A stretch of 64,000 bases of DNA from an unidentified eubacterium SCB49 (GCA_000170815.1 ABCO01000001.1:434001-498000), one strand, 5' to 3'. Shown: positions 18,281 to 29,901, counted from the first letter of the stretch. The notes: a model not told the origin generated them from the letters alone. Program-made: numbers and translations.

Positions 18281-19389
18281 TATTGTAAACTACTATCCCA
18301 GTCCTTAAATACAGGGTCGTAACCTTGATTTTTTATTACTTCAATAAACGTTTTTGTTGGTCGGGTATCATCAATTTCAAACTGCTCTAAATTGGTGTTT
18401 GGATTAGCGTACCCGCCAGGATCTGTTTTAGAATCTGCACTAGCCGATGTAATGCCTAATTTTATAATATGATCTCTAAAGCGCTCCGATTCTCGAGTAG
18501 AAATAGATAATTCTACTTCTTCATTAAAAATACGATAAGCACAAATTAACTGCACCAACTCTTTATCACTCATCACCGATTTTAATTCGATCCCCCCAGC
18601 ACACGGTCGTAGTCTCGGAAAAGAAATAGAATACTTGCTTTTCCAATACGTTTTTTCTAAATAGCTTAAATGCGAAGCACAGAAGTATGTGTCTACACGC
18701 CAGTCTTCTAAACCAAATAAAACACCTAGGCCCATCTTGTAAATTCCTGCTTTACCGAGTCTGTCATGGGTTTTTAAGCGGTATTCAAAATTTGATTTTT
18801 TCCCTTTAGGATGGTGTTTTTTATAAGCATCTTTCTTATAAGTCTCTTGATATACTAATACTGTGTTAATGCCTTCATCTATTAGGGTTTCATACTCCTC
18901 TTGATCTAATGGTTGCACTTCAATGGCAATATGCGCAAAAAAAGGTTTTAATAAACGGATTGCGTTTACAAAATAATCTACTCCTACGGTTTTATTAGCT
19001 TCTCCGGTAACTAATAAAATGTGATCATATCCTAAGTTTTTTATAATCTTAGCTTCTGTTATAATTTCGGCATCGGTTAATGTTTTTCTTGTAATGTCAA
19101 CGTTTAAGCTAAAGCCACAATATGTACAAATGTTTTGGCACTCATTAGACAAATACATTGGAATATACATCTGTATGGTTTTACCAAAACGTTTTTGGGT
19201 TAATTGATTACTTAATTGCGCCATTTGCTCTAAATAAGGTTGAGCAGCTGGAGAAATTAAAGCCTTAAAGTCTTCTAAATCACGTTTAGTTTTAGATAAA
19301 GCTACTGCAACATCATTTGCTGTTTTATTATAAATGGAAGCTTTTACTGTATCCCATTTTATTTGTTTTATTTGTTCCGAAAAACTCAT
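18280..19389 (-). CDS. thiH: 2-iminoacetate synthase ThiH
   Basis: 369 residues, normal length. A radical SAM enzyme: the CxxxCxxC iron-sulfur motif is Cys84, Cys88, Cys91 (CQNICTYCGF), followed by the GE-type SAM segment LLVTGE. It cleaves tyrosine to 2-iminoacetate (dehydroglycine) and p-cresol, feeding ThiG. The use of ThiH rather than the glycine oxidase ThiO means an anaerobe-compatible, SAM-dependent route. It starts 1 bp after thiG. Confidence 0.97.
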   Translation of the reverse strand: MSFSEQIKQIKWDTVKASIYNKTANDVAVALSKTKRDLEDFKALISPAAQPYLEQMAQLSNQLTQKRFGKTIQMYIPMYLSNECQNICTYCGFSLNVDITRKTLTDAEIITEAKIIKNLGYDHILLVTGEANKTVGVDYFVNAIRLLKPFFAHIAIEVQPLDQEEYETLIDEGINTVLVYQETYKKDAYKKHHPKGKKSNFEYRLKTHDRLGKAGIYKMGLGVLFGLEDWRVDTYFCASHLSYLEKTYWKSKYSISFPRLRPCAGGIELKSVMSDKELVQLICAYRIFNEEVELSISTRESERFRDHIIKLGITSASADSKTDPGGYANPNTNLEQFEIDDTRPTKTFIEVIKNQGYDPVFKDWDSSLQ

Positions 19390-19390
19390 G

Positions 19391-20161
19391 TTATAAATCT
19401 AAAAATTGGGTTAACGGACTACTAGCCTCTGCTTTAGTGGATACTTGAGCTAATTTTGCTTCAAAAGCCATTCTGCCTGCTTCTACCGCATGTTTAAAAG
19501 CTTTAGCCATTTTTACTGGATTTGGAGAGACAGCTATGGCGGTATTTACTAATACTGCATCAGCACCAAGTTCCATAGCGTAAGCTGCATGTGAGGGTGC
19601 TCCTATGCCTGCGTCAACAATTACAGGAACATTACTTTGTTCGATAATAATTTCTAAAAAATCATGGGTACGAAGCCCTTTATTGCTGCCTATAGGAGCG
19701 CCTAAAGGCATAACTGCGGTTGTTCCAGCATCTTCTAGACGCTTACATAATACTGGATCGGCATGAATATATGGTAAAATAATAAAGCCCTTCTTAGCTA
19801 ATATTTCAGTTGCCTTTAAAGTTTCTATAGGATCTGGCATTAAATATTTTGGGTCTGGGTGAATTTCTAATTTTAACCAATTTGTTTCTAGAGCTTCTCG
19901 GGCTAATTCGGCTGCAAATACAGCTTCTTTTGCGGTTCGAACTCCTGAGGTGTTAGGGAGTAAATTAAACTGTGGTGCTTTTAAATGTTTAATGATATTA
20001 TCAGAATGGTTATTTAATTTAACTCTTTTTAATGCTACAGTAACCAGCTCTGAACCTGAAGCTGTTAAAGCTTCTTCCATCAACTTACTTGAACTAAATT
20101 TTCCTGTTCCTGTAAATAATCTAGAGTTAAATGTTTTTTCTGCAAATTGAAGTTTGCTCAT
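19391..20161 (-). CDS. thiG: thiazole synthase ThiG
   Basis: 256 residues. A TIM barrel with the Schiff-base lysine Lys97 ([17 protein letters not shown]) and phosphate-binding segments ([33 protein letters not shown]). It condenses 1-deoxyxylulose 5-phosphate, iminoacetate and the ThiS thiocarboxylate into the thiazole phosphate. It lies between thiE and thiH with 1-4 bp gaps. Confidence 0.98.
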   Translation of the reverse strand: MSKLQFAEKTFNSRLFTGTGKFSSSKLMEEALTASGSELVTVALKRVKLNNHSDNIIKHLKAPQFNLLPNTSGVRTAKEAVFAAELAREALETNWLKLEIHPDPKYLMPDPIETLKATEILAKKGFIILPYIHADPVLCKRLEDAGTTAVMPLGAPIGSNKGLRTHDFLEIIIEQSNVPVIVDAGIGAPSHAAYAMELGADAVLVNTAIAVSPNPVKMAKAFKHAVEAGRMAFEAKLAQVSTKAEASSPLTQFLDL

Positions 20162-20165
20162 ATAA

Positions 20166-20792
20166 TTATTTTTTAAACACGTTATTAAACGCAGTAATAC
20201 TTTTTTGTTTGTTTTCTGATAAAGTGATTAATCCTGAAACAGCAATGCTATGAATGTTTATGTTGTGTAAATCAGAAAAGTCTGTTGTCACAATTCCTCC
20301 TATAGCTACTAGGGGAATCTCTATCTTCGCTTTCTTTAAGTCTACTAAAATAGAGCGATACCCGTGTATTCCTAACACGGGGCTTAATTGTTTTTTGGTT
20401 TTCGTATATCTAAAGGGTCCTACACCAACATAATCAACCCCATTATTGTAATGATGTATCACTTCAACACACGTATTTGCTGTACCTCCTATAATAAAAT
20501 CTTTAGGGGTGTTTTCTCTTGCTAGGGCAGTGCTTAAATCTTCTTGTCCCAAATGCACGCCATCGGCATTTACCTTTAAGGCAATGTCTAACCTGTCGTT
20601 AATAATTAAAGTAGCACCATAATCTGTAGTGATTTTTCTACAAGCTTTTGCTGTGGCTAATAAAACAGAATCCGATACGTTTTTCATACGCAACTGCACC
20701 CACTTACCTCCAGCTTCACAAAACTCTAAACATAAAGTTTCGTGAGACTTTGTTGGATGATTTTGAGTGATATATTGTAATTGTTTTTTCAT
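20166..20792 (-). CDS. thiE: thiamine phosphate synthase ThiE
   Basis: 208 residues. A TIM barrel with the pyrophosphate/substrate segments [40 protein letters not shown] and VAIGGI. All expected ThiE residues are present, in contrast to the TenI-like paralogue upstream, so this is the enzyme that joins HMP-PP and thiazole phosphate. It overlaps thiD by 4 bp. Confidence 0.95.
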   Translation of the reverse strand: MKKQLQYITQNHPTKSHETLCLEFCEAGGKWVQLRMKNVSDSVLLATAKACRKITTDYGATLIINDRLDIALKVNADGVHLGQEDLSTALARENTPKDFIIGGTANTCVEVIHHYNNGVDYVGVGPFRYTKTKKQLSPVLGIHGYRSILVDLKKAKIEIPLVAIGGIVTTDFSDLHNINIHSIAVSGLITLSENKQKSITAFNNVFKK

Positions 20793-21529
20793 TTTTTATG
20801 GTAACCTAATAGACTAGTATTACTTTCTAATAATGCGGTTGTATATTGCTTAGAATTTAAGCAAGACTTTTTTAAACTATACCCTAGTGCTAAATTTGAA
20901 GCCAATGCAGATGAAAACACACATCCAGAACCATGTTTGTCGCTAACCTGTGAGCCTTGTGGTTTATAATTAACCTTTTCTTGATTAATAAATAAAAAAT
21001 CTCTCCCTGGTGCTTGAATATTGTGTCCACCTTTTAAATAAATCGCACATTGTTTAGAAAGTGTTTGCATTGCGCTTATAATTTCCGTTTCCCCCGAAAT
21101 AACTCTAGCTTCTTGCCAGTTAGGTGTAATAATATCTATTAATTTTAGTTTTTCTATTAATTGCTCACGATTATGAGATAAGTCAAAACCACTTGTCGCT
21201 TTTAAAATGGGATCCCATATAATCTTAACAGAAGTTTCTTTGAAAACTTCAGCAACTAAATTAATAAGCTCCAAACTTGGTAACCAACCTATTTTTACTG
21301 CTTTAAAACAATAATTATCAGTTAACACCCGCAACTGTTTTATAATGCTAGTAGATGCAATGGCTTCGGAAGCAAAAAAAGCATCTTCTGTTTGTATGGT
21401 GTTAGCTGTGTTCACTGCCATACCATAAACTTTATGTTGTTCAAAGGTTTTAATATCTGCTAAAACTCCTGCACCTGCTGATGGGTCAAACCCTCCAATG
21501 GTTAATACAAATGGACGTTTTACTGACAT
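20789..21529 (-). CDS. thiD: hydroxymethylpyrimidine/phosphomethylpyrimidine kinase ThiD
   Basis: 246 residues. A ribokinase-like fold with the N-terminal signature LTIGGFDPSAGAGVLADIKT and the anion-hole/catalytic segment KHGSGCVFSSALAS. It phosphorylates HMP to HMP-P and HMP-PP. It overlaps the TenI-like gene by 10 bp and thiE by 4 bp, so it is translationally coupled on both sides. Confidence 0.96.
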   Translation of the reverse strand: MSVKRPFVLTIGGFDPSAGAGVLADIKTFEQHKVYGMAVNTANTIQTEDAFFASEAIASTSIIKQLRVLTDNYCFKAVKIGWLPSLELINLVAEVFKETSVKIIWDPILKATSGFDLSHNREQLIEKLKLIDIITPNWQEARVISGETEIISAMQTLSKQCAIYLKGGHNIQAPGRDFLFINQEKVNYKPQGSQVSDKHGSGCVFSSALASNLALGYSLKKSCLNSKQYTTALLESNTSLLGYHKK

Positions 21530-22104
21530 GTTTTTTGCATTTTTTTAAACGTTTTTATTTTATTTTTAGACAGCCATAAGCTTCCCAAGATTGCTGCACC
21601 TGAAAATCCTAATTCTTTGCAAGTTGCTAACTGTTTTTTTGTGATTCCTCCTAGAGCAACTATGTTTTTATGTTTTTTTAAGGCTTCATATAACTCCTCT
21701 TTTTTAAACGGACTCAGATAGCCTTTTTTAGAAATAGAATTAAAAATAGGACTTAAAAAAGCATAGTTAAATTGTTCTGTTTTTAAAATATTCAACTCAC
21801 TGAGCGTATGGCATGAAATAGATAGATGATTTACTTTTAACTGTTTTGCTTCTTCTAAAGGAAATTTTAAAAGGTTAACATGAGCTCCTTTTAGATTAAA
21901 CTGTTTTAATAATTCGAAATGATGATGAATAATGATTTTGTCATGATAAACTGAATTGATCTGACTTAGAAAAGTGCTCACTTCGTTTAGCGTTGCATTA
22001 GGCTTTCTGAGGTGGAAGTGTGTTAATCCACACTCAAAAAGCCCTTCAATAATATTAATTTCATCAGCAATAAAGTCTTCAGAAGAAATAACTATTAACT
22101 GCAA
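21520..22104 (-). CDS. TenI-like paralogue of thiamine phosphate synthase
   Basis: 194 residues, a second ThiE-fold protein in the same operon. It retains the barrel pattern (GLTHFHLRKPNATLNEVSTF, AHVNLLKFPLEE, FLSPIFNSISKKGY, NIVALGGITKKQ) but lacks the lysine/asparagine-rich INDR pyrophosphate-binding segment of real ThiE, having IIHHHFELLKQF instead. TenI proteins of this type isomerise the thiazole product (thiazole tautomerase). That role would fit its position between thiC and thiD but is inferred. It starts one base after the thiC stop. Confidence 0.82.
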   Translation of the reverse strand: MQLIVISSEDFIADEINIIEGLFECGLTHFHLRKPNATLNEVSTFLSQINSVYHDKIIIHHHFELLKQFNLKGAHVNLLKFPLEEAKQLKVNHLSISCHTLSELNILKTEQFNYAFLSPIFNSISKKGYLSPFKKEELYEALKKHKNIVALGGITKKQLATCKELGFSGAAILGSLWLSKNKIKTFKKMQKTCQ

Positions 22105-24212
<2,108 letters not shown>

Positions 24213-24240
24213 TTTATGTTTTTTAAACGGAAGAAAAGGG

Positions 24241-24366
24241 AATCTATGACTATAGATTACTCCATACCTAGCAAGATGAGCTATGTAACACTTTTCCCTA
24301 TCGCCCGCATTATCGGTTTCAGGTTCTAAGGGTAATTCTCAGCCATTACAGCACCCCTAAAGTTTC
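24241..24366 (-). promoter_or_regulatory. TPP riboswitch controlling the thiamine operon
   Basis: On the minus strand the aptamer (about 24366-24287) has all conserved pieces: GGGGTGC, CTGAGA, ACCCTT, GAACCTGA, GATAATGC and GCGATAGGGA. Downstream is an expression-platform candidate, a perfect 7-bp hairpin AATCTAT-4 nt-ATAGATT (24241-24258), without a strong T-run, before the thiS ATG at 24212. This suggests control of translation or a weak terminator. The 24213-24520 stretch contains only this riboswitch, its promoter and the short leader of the divergent DMT gene. Confidence 0.97.
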
Positions 24367-24371
24367 TAGTT

Positions 24372-24401
24372 CAAACTTAATAAATAATTGCCGGATACAA
24401 A
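24372..24401 (-). promoter_or_regulatory. thiamine operon promoter
   Basis: On the minus strand, TTTG at 24401-24398 (-33) and TAAGTTTG at 24379-24372 (-7) with an 18-bp spacer. The start would fall about 5 nt before the riboswitch aptamer, which independently supports it. Confidence 0.8.
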
Positions 24402-24520
24402 TAATATTTTCTGATTTTATTTATTGTCTTTGTTTCTAATCTAGGTGATAGTTCTCTTGATTTTAACTTGAATAATGTGAACTCACAGTTAATTCTTTCA
24501 TCTTTGCAAAAAAATCTTCT

Positions 24521-25405
24521 GTGCAAAAAAAATGGCTGTACCTAATCATTCTTTCCCTTGTTTGGGGAAGTTCCTTTATACTGATTAAAAAATCTTTGGC
24601 GGGGCTTTCTCCATTACAGTTAGGTGCTTTGCGAACACTTTTTGCAGCTACTTTTTTAATTGCTTTTGGTTTTAAGTATATTAAAGATATTCCAAAAAAC
24701 AAATGGAAATGGATTGCTGTGTCTGCGTTTTTAGGGTCTTTTATTCCCGCTTTTCTATTTGCCTTTGCCGAAATGGAGATTGATAGTGCAGTTGTCTCTG
24801 TTTTAAATTCTACGGTGCCTATTGTGTCGTTATTGCTCGGGTTTTTTGTGTTTAGTATTGGTTTTACTCGTAACCAGCTTCTGGGTGTAATTGTAGGGCT
24901 CGTGGGTAGTGTTATTTTAATTTGGAGTGGTGCATCACTAAATCCGGGGCAAAATTATTGGTATAGTTTACTCGTTATAGCGGCTTCTCTTTGTTATGGT
25001 ATGAATGTCAATATTATTAAAACACAGCTACAAGATATTTCTGCTTTTGGTATTGCTGTAGGTAATTTTATTGTTTTGATACTTCCTGCGGTAATGGTTT
25101 TATGGTTTTCTGGTTTTTTTGAACAAGACATTCTGGCTAATGATGATGTGCTAACTTCTTTGGGGTATCTTGTTATTCTTGCTTTAGTGGGTACAGGTGT
25201 CGCAAAAGTGTTGTTTAATAAGCTAGTTCAGATGAGTACGCCTGTGTTTGCTACTTCTGTAACTTATTTGATTCCTATTGTTGCTTTGTTTTGGGGATTA
25301 ATAGATGGAGAGCAGTTTGGTTTTTCTCAAATAGGAGCGGCGGGTCTTATTATCTTTGGGGTGTATCTCGCAAATAGAAAACAAAAAAAGACCGCCTCAT
25401 CATAG
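24521..25405 (+). CDS. EamA/DMT-superfamily transporter
   Basis: 294 residues with ten hydrophobic helices in two EamA repeats (about 1-135 and 150-288). The start WLYLIILSLVWGSSFILIKK is the typical EamA repeat start. Translation begins at GTG; a CATCTTTG -7-like element at 24500-24507 implies a leader of under 15 nt, and no in-frame ATG exists nearby. Members export amino acids, nucleosides or other metabolites. Its divergence from the thiamine operon is no proof of a thiamine role. The stop codon lies inside a bidirectional terminator. Confidence 0.9.
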   Translation: MQKKWLYLIILSLVWGSSFILIKKSLAGLSPLQLGALRTLFAATFLIAFGFKYIKDIPKNKWKWIAVSAFLGSFIPAFLFAFAEMEIDSAVVSVLNSTVPIVSLLLGFFVFSIGFTRNQLLGVIVGLVGSVILIWSGASLNPGQNYWYSLLVIAASLCYGMNVNIIKTQLQDISAFGIAVGNFIVLILPAVMVLWFSGFFEQDILANDDVLTSLGYLVILALVGTGVAKVLFNKLVQMSTPVFATSVTYLIPIVALFWGLIDGEQFGFSQIGAAGLIIFGVYLANRKQKKTASS

Positions 25406-25415
25406 AAGCGGTCTT
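25388..25415 (-). terminator. terminator between convergent DMT and M16 genes
   Basis: AAGACCGC (25388-25395) pairs with GCGGTCTT (25408-25415). On the minus strand it is followed by a run of T, serving the M16 operon; on the plus strand the T-run is weak. The loop contains the DMT gene stop codon. Confidence 0.85.
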
Positions 25416-25455
25416 GTTTATTTTGTTATTTCCGAAGAAATACTATAAGTGTTTG

Positions 25456-27516
25456 TTACTCGAAGTCTGCGTCTGTTACTCCTTCATTCACTAATACTTT
25501 AGAGGCAACAAATTTTAACTCTTGAGGTCCCATTGCCATTGTAACTGTGTGCGGTACTTTTACTCCGTTTACAGTTTTATAGTCTGAATAAGAAGTTCCC
25601 ATTGTCATCGTTTGTCCACCTTGAGACATTGTGATTGTTGACTTCACTTTTAAGCCAGTTTCTGCATCATAAAATACTTTTGCGTCACCGGTAGAGAGTA
25701 CGTAAGCATTTTTTCCATCTACAGGCTCAATACCTTCAAGGGTCATTTCGCTTGGGTTTAATTCTGGAAATGGTACAGCACCTTCTTTAGCCATTTTATT
25801 TTGTTCTGGTGTGTTAGGAATCTTTTGTCCTCTTGCAGAAGTGTATCCCTCAGTACCATTAAAAATGGTTGTTTGCATTGGGTTTCCTCCCATAGATAAC
25901 ACATTAGATGATTGTCCTTTTGATGTGTTTTTGCTTTCTAACTGAAATTTCATTCCTTGCATTTCTGCTTCACCTACAAAAGTGATGCTATTAACGCTTG
26001 CTGCTGCCTCAGTCCCACCAATAGCTTTAATGTAGTTTGCCATTACAGTGTTTGCGTTTACACCCTCTGGTATTGCAACTGTTGAAGGTTTCTCTGTAGG
26101 GTTAGCTTCTTTGTCAAAATACTTAACAGGTATTTTTTTGCCTTCCCATACAATGTTTTCAATTCCATCAATAACATCTGTTCCTTTACCAACAAGTACA
26201 ATACGTGCTTTGTCTATTTTAAAATATTTATTAGCAACGCGCTTAATGTCATCTTGAGTTACTGCATTAATATTTGCAATAAAGTTTTTGTAAAAATCTG
26301 CAGGAAGGTCATTTGTTTTAATGTTAATTGTTCTTCTTGCTACAACTGCTTTGTCTTCAGACTCTAAAATAAAACTTCCTAGAAATTTTGCTTTTGCATT
26401 TTTTAATGTTTCTGCGTCTACTGTTGTCGTTCTAACACGGTTCATTTCTTTTAAAGACTCTACAACTGCGCTATCTGTAACTGCATTACGAATTTTTGTT
26501 GTCACTATAAATGTAGCATCATAATCTTTACCAGTTCTTATTGCAGAACGTGCTCCGTATGTATATCCATTTGCTTCACGTAGATTCATATTAAGGTAAG
26601 AGCCAAAACCACCACCAAAAATATAGTTTGCAATTAATGCTGCATGGTAATCTTTGTCTTTCATTTTTAACGGAACCATGTTAATGATAGCAAGTTCAGT
26701 TTGCACTGCATTAGGTACGTCTACAAAGTTGATTTCTGTAGAAGCTACATCGCTTGTTACTGGGTATGATGGTGTTGTTGCTTCACCAGCTTTCCAGTCG
26801 CTCATATACTTCTTTAAAAGCTTTTTAACTTCTTTTGTTGTAATGTCTCCGGTGAAAACCATATATCCTCTAGATGGTTTAAAGCGGTCGTTGTAAAAAG
26901 ATTGTACATCTTCAAGAGTAACATTGTTTATAGTAGCTTCTGTAGTAATCTCACCAGCGGCATGGTTTTTACCATACGCTAAAGCATTACGAACATTACC
27001 AGCAATAGCGGCTGCACTTTTTTCTCCACTCTTGATATTTGTAATTAATTGCTCTTTTTCAAAATCAAGTTCTTTTTGAGTGAACTTAGGTGATAAAGCT
27101 GCTTCAGCAAATAAAGAAAATACTTCGTCTGTATATTTTGAAAGACAAAATCCAAAACCTCCATTAGGAGTTACGTTTATTCTAGCTCCTAGAAAATCTA
27201 CTTGCTCAGAAAAATCATCTTTAGATGTTTTCATTGTTTCTTTACCTAATAATGCCCCTGTAAGTGATTGTACACCGGCTTTATCTCCTTCAAAAGCGGT
27301 TGGGTTGTTTAGGTTTAGACTAAATGTTACAGATGGTAATTTAGTGTCGTTTACAACAAGAACGGTAAGTCCGTTTTTTAATGTAAATTCATCTGCATTA
27401 CCTAGATTTACTTCGGGAGTTGGTCCAGAAGTAGGCATCTTTGTTCTGTCTATTTGTGCGGTTGCGGTGAGACCTGTAAGTACCAACGCAAATGTGTATA
27501 AAATATATTTTTTCAT
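25456..27516 (-). CDS. M16 family peptidase-like protein, non-catalytic subunit, with extra C-terminal domain
   Basis: 686 residues. The signal peptide (about 1-20) places it in the periplasm. Two M16 domains fill about 40-470. The HxxEH zinc motif is absent where expected (the region reads GDKAGVQSLTGALL), but the R/Y-type motif of the non-catalytic M16 subunit is present (GYTYGARSAIRTG). The last ~190 residues form a separate beta-rich domain (ASVNSITFVGEAEMQGMKFQ ... VNGVKVPHTVTM) like outer-membrane lipoprotein-sorting proteins. It lies 8 bp after the catalytic M16 gene, and the two probably form a heterodimer like other paired M16 proteins. Confidence 0.88.
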   Translation of the reverse strand: MKKYILYTFALVLTGLTATAQIDRTKMPTSGPTPEVNLGNADEFTLKNGLTVLVVNDTKLPSVTFSLNLNNPTAFEGDKAGVQSLTGALLGKETMKTSKDDFSEQVDFLGARINVTPNGGFGFCLSKYTDEVFSLFAEAALSPKFTQKELDFEKEQLITNIKSGEKSAAAIAGNVRNALAYGKNHAAGEITTEATINNVTLEDVQSFYNDRFKPSRGYMVFTGDITTKEVKKLLKKYMSDWKAGEATTPSYPVTSDVASTEINFVDVPNAVQTELAIINMVPLKMKDKDYHAALIANYIFGGGFGSYLNMNLREANGYTYGARSAIRTGKDYDATFIVTTKIRNAVTDSAVVESLKEMNRVRTTTVDAETLKNAKAKFLGSFILESEDKAVVARRTINIKTNDLPADFYKNFIANINAVTQDDIKRVANKYFKIDKARIVLVGKGTDVIDGIENIVWEGKKIPVKYFDKEANPTEKPSTVAIPEGVNANTVMANYIKAIGGTEAAASVNSITFVGEAEMQGMKFQLESKNTSKGQSSNVLSMGGNPMQTTIFNGTEGYTSARGQKIPNTPEQNKMAKEGAVPFPELNPSEMTLEGIEPVDGKNAYVLSTGDAKVFYDAETGLKVKSTITMSQGGQTMTMGTSYSDYKTVNGVKVPHTVTMAMGPQELKFVASKVLVNEGVTDADFE

Positions 27517-27524
27517 CTTGTTTT

Positions 27525-28868
27525 TTATTTTTGAGATTCTGCTGGAGCTTCACCTGCAAGGTATTTAAGCTCTAAACGTTGGTTAGGATTTAGGTATTTT
27601 TTTGCAACACGCATAATGTCTTCGCGTGTAATACTTTGGTAAATAGATAACTCTTTGTTTATTCTATTTGTATCCCCACCTTGTAACATATAGTATCTAG
27701 CTAGAGAACCTGCAATACCTTCAACGCTAGAGTTTGCATTTACAAAACGTGTTTCAAATTGATTTTGTAATTTTTGATATTCTTTTTCAGAAATAAGTGT
27801 TGTTTGTAATTTTTTTATTTCGTCATCCATCATTGTTCTAAGGTTGTCCCAGTTTGGTTCTCCTTTAATTAGCGCACCCATTGTATAGGTTCCGTAGTCT
27901 TGGTTTGCTTGGTTAAAAGCGAGTACTTGCACGGCTACTTTTTCTTCGTCAACCATACGTTTGTACATTCTAGAGCTATTTCCACCCGTTAAAATCGTAG
28001 AGATATAATCTAAAACATAAGCGTCTTTGTCAACACTTTTAGGTGTGATGTAAGAAAAAATGAAAGCAGGAATCTGGATATTGCTATCGTATTCTGTTGC
28101 GTATCTTGTTTCTGTAATAGGCGCTTCAACGATTTCTTTACGAACATTTGGTTCGTCTAGATTTGGAATCGTACTAAAGTAATCCGTAATTAATTTTTTA
28201 GCATCTTCTTTCTGAAAATCTCCAGTAACAACTAATACGGCATTGTTTGGGTTGTAGTATTTACTGTTAAAAGCTTGAAATTCTTTAAGCTCTGCTGCAT
28301 CTAGGTCATCCATAGATCCAATTACAGATCTACCGTAAGGATGTGTTTTAAATAAATGCTTATCGATACCTGTTCTGTAAATAATCTTACCGTAAGGTGC
28401 ATTATCAATACGTTGTCTTTTTTCTTCTTTTACAACTTCGTTTTGTGTGTCAACCCCTATTTGCTCAATTATAGGATTAAACATACGTTCGCTTTCCATC
28501 CATAGACCCATAGCTAGGTTGTTTGAAGGAAACGTTTCGTAATAATACGTACGGTCTTGTGTTGTGTTTGCGTTATTACGACCTCCAGCAGCACTTACGA
28601 TATTAAACCATTCTCCACGTTCTATATTAGGAGTACCTTCAAAAAGTAAATGTTCAAAAAAGTGGGCAAATCCAGAGCGTCCTTCAATCTCGTCTTTTGC
28701 ACCTATTTGATACATTACACCTACAGTAACAACAGGTGCAGCATTTTCTTGATGTAGTATCACGTGTAGACCATTGTCTAAGGTGTATTCTTCAAATTCT
28801 ACCTTTTGTGCGCTAACACTGGCAATGAGGCCAAATGATAAGATGGCACTTAATAGTACTTTTTTCAT
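27525..28868 (-). CDS. M16 family zinc metallopeptidase, catalytic subunit
   Basis: 447 residues from the ATG at 28868; a longer reading to 28979 would place 37 non-family residues before the signal peptide and cross a promoter. The signal peptide is MKKVLLSAILSFGLIASVSA. The inverted zinc motif HFFEH is at His69-Glu72-His73, with downstream acidic residues (NEVVKEEKRQRIDNAPYGK) supplying the third ligand. It is a periplasmic, pitrilysin-like peptidase and the first gene of a two-gene operon with the inactive partner. Confidence 0.92.
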   Translation of the reverse strand: MKKVLLSAILSFGLIASVSAQKVEFEEYTLDNGLHVILHQENAAPVVTVGVMYQIGAKDEIEGRSGFAHFFEHLLFEGTPNIERGEWFNIVSAAGGRNNANTTQDRTYYYETFPSNNLAMGLWMESERMFNPIIEQIGVDTQNEVVKEEKRQRIDNAPYGKIIYRTGIDKHLFKTHPYGRSVIGSMDDLDAAELKEFQAFNSKYYNPNNAVLVVTGDFQKEDAKKLITDYFSTIPNLDEPNVRKEIVEAPITETRYATEYDSNIQIPAFIFSYITPKSVDKDAYVLDYISTILTGGNSSRMYKRMVDEEKVAVQVLAFNQANQDYGTYTMGALIKGEPNWDNLRTMMDDEIKKLQTTLISEKEYQKLQNQFETRFVNANSSVEGIAGSLARYYMLQGGDTNRINKELSIYQSITREDIMRVAKKYLNPNQRLELKYLAGEAPAESQK

Positions 28869-28940
28869 AAATTGTTTTTTATTGATTAACTGTGTAACAG
28901 TTAGTTTGTGTTTCTGTTGAAATGTTACAGATTTTGAGCA

Positions 28941-28948
28941 CAAATATA
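28941..28948 (-). promoter_or_regulatory. -7 box (TATATTTG) of the M16 operon
   Basis: A perfect TAnnTTTG on the minus strand, giving a leader of about 65 nt before the ATG at 28868. It supports the shorter start. The 28869-29211 intergenic stretch holds this box and the divergent rplU promoter and leader, nothing else that I can see. Confidence 0.65.
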
Positions 28949-29083
28949 TAGGAGCATCATTATTTTGTGAGTAAGACATTAAAGTTTAGCAGTTTTTTAA
29001 GAAATTGTAAAACATTGCAAGTGATAGTCCTTTGGGATATTTGAAATAGTTTTCATAAAACACTTAAAATTAAAGAGAAAGGC

Positions 29084-29114
29084 TTTGTTTTTTAGAATGT
29101 AAGAATTATATTTG
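29084..29114 (+). promoter_or_regulatory. rplU-rpmA promoter
   Basis: TTTG at 29084-29087 (-33) and TATATTTG at 29107-29114 (-7), 19-bp spacer: the best match to the Bacteroidota consensus in the window. The leader of about 90 nt contains CCCTCTAAGGG and CCTAGGG, which could pair and might be used for L21 autoregulation. Confidence 0.85.
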
Positions 29115-29211
29115 CAGCCCTCTAAGGGTAATTGTGTCTTGTTGTATTTACGTCAAGCCTTGTTATTCCTAGGGAAAACTTAATAATAATTAATATTTAA
29201 ACGTTACAGCT

Positions 29212-29838
29212 ATGTACGCAATTGTAGAGATAGCAGGGCAGCAATTTAAAGTTGCAAAAGACCAAAAGGTTTTTGTACATCGTTTATCAACTGAAGAAGG
29301 GAAAACTGTAGAGTTTGACAACGTTCTTTTAGTAGGTGAAGGAGATAACATTACCGTTGGCGCCCCGGCTATAGACGGAGCTCTTGTAGGAGCAAAAGTC
29401 CTAAGACACCTTAAAGGTGACAAAGTTATTGTTTTCAAAAAGAAAAGAAGAAAAGGTTATCGTGTGAAAAATGGTCACAGACAAGCCCTTACTGAAATCG
29501 TTATTGAAAGCATCGCAACTTCTGGAGCTAAGAAAAAAGCAGCTCCTAAAAAAGAAGCAGCTAAAAAAGCGGCACCAAAAAAATCTACTAAAGGGGATGA
29601 CCTTAAAAAAGTAGAAGGAATTGGACCAAAAATCGCTTCAACACTTAATGAAGCAGGTATTGTTACTTTTGCTGATTTAGCAAAAACTGATGCTGAAAAG
29701 ATTGCTGAAATAATAGCAGATGTTCGTGGAAACCACGTAACAGACACTTGGCCAGCACAAGCTCAGTTAGCTGCAGATGGTAAGTGGGACGAGTTACAAA
29801 AATGGCAAGACGAATTAGATGGTGGTAAGCCAGCTTAA
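29212..29838 (+). CDS. rplU: 50S ribosomal protein L21 with C-terminal helix-hairpin-helix extension
   Basis: 208 residues, about twice the usual length. Residues 1-102 are a normal bL21 ([40 protein letters not shown]). Then comes an Ala/Lys-rich linker (about 103-127) and a C-terminal domain (about 130-208) with [19 protein letters not shown], a helix-hairpin-helix motif, followed by a short acidic/tryptophan-containing tail. The extension is probably a nucleic-acid-binding domain. Similar extended L21 proteins are known in the family, so it is not a local frameshift. It is first in the rplU-rpmA operon. Confidence 0.97.
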   Translation: MYAIVEIAGQQFKVAKDQKVFVHRLSTEEGKTVEFDNVLLVGEGDNITVGAPAIDGALVGAKVLRHLKGDKVIVFKKKRRKGYRVKNGHRQALTEIVIESIATSGAKKKAAPKKEAAKKAAPKKSTKGDDLKKVEGIGPKIASTLNEAGIVTFADLAKTDAEKIAEIIADVRGNHVTDTWPAQAQLAADGKWDELQKWQDELDGGKPA

Positions 29839-29901
29839 TCAATCTCTAATTCAAAGTTTAATACAATCCTGAATTTAATTTAGGACCTAAATTTAAAAAT
29901 T

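Noticed and set aside
20166..22104. The two ThiE-like genes as a frameshifted or split single gene
   Set aside because: Each encodes a complete barrel, they are separated by thiD, and their active-site segments differ.
27080..27568. A 162-residue plus-strand frame over the junction of the two M16 genes
   Set aside because: The opposite strand encodes conserved M16 sequence and a signal peptide; no promoter or family support.
28869..28979. A 37-residue longer N-terminus for the catalytic M16 protein
   Set aside because: It crosses the -7 box at 28941-28948 and puts non-family residues before a clear signal peptide.
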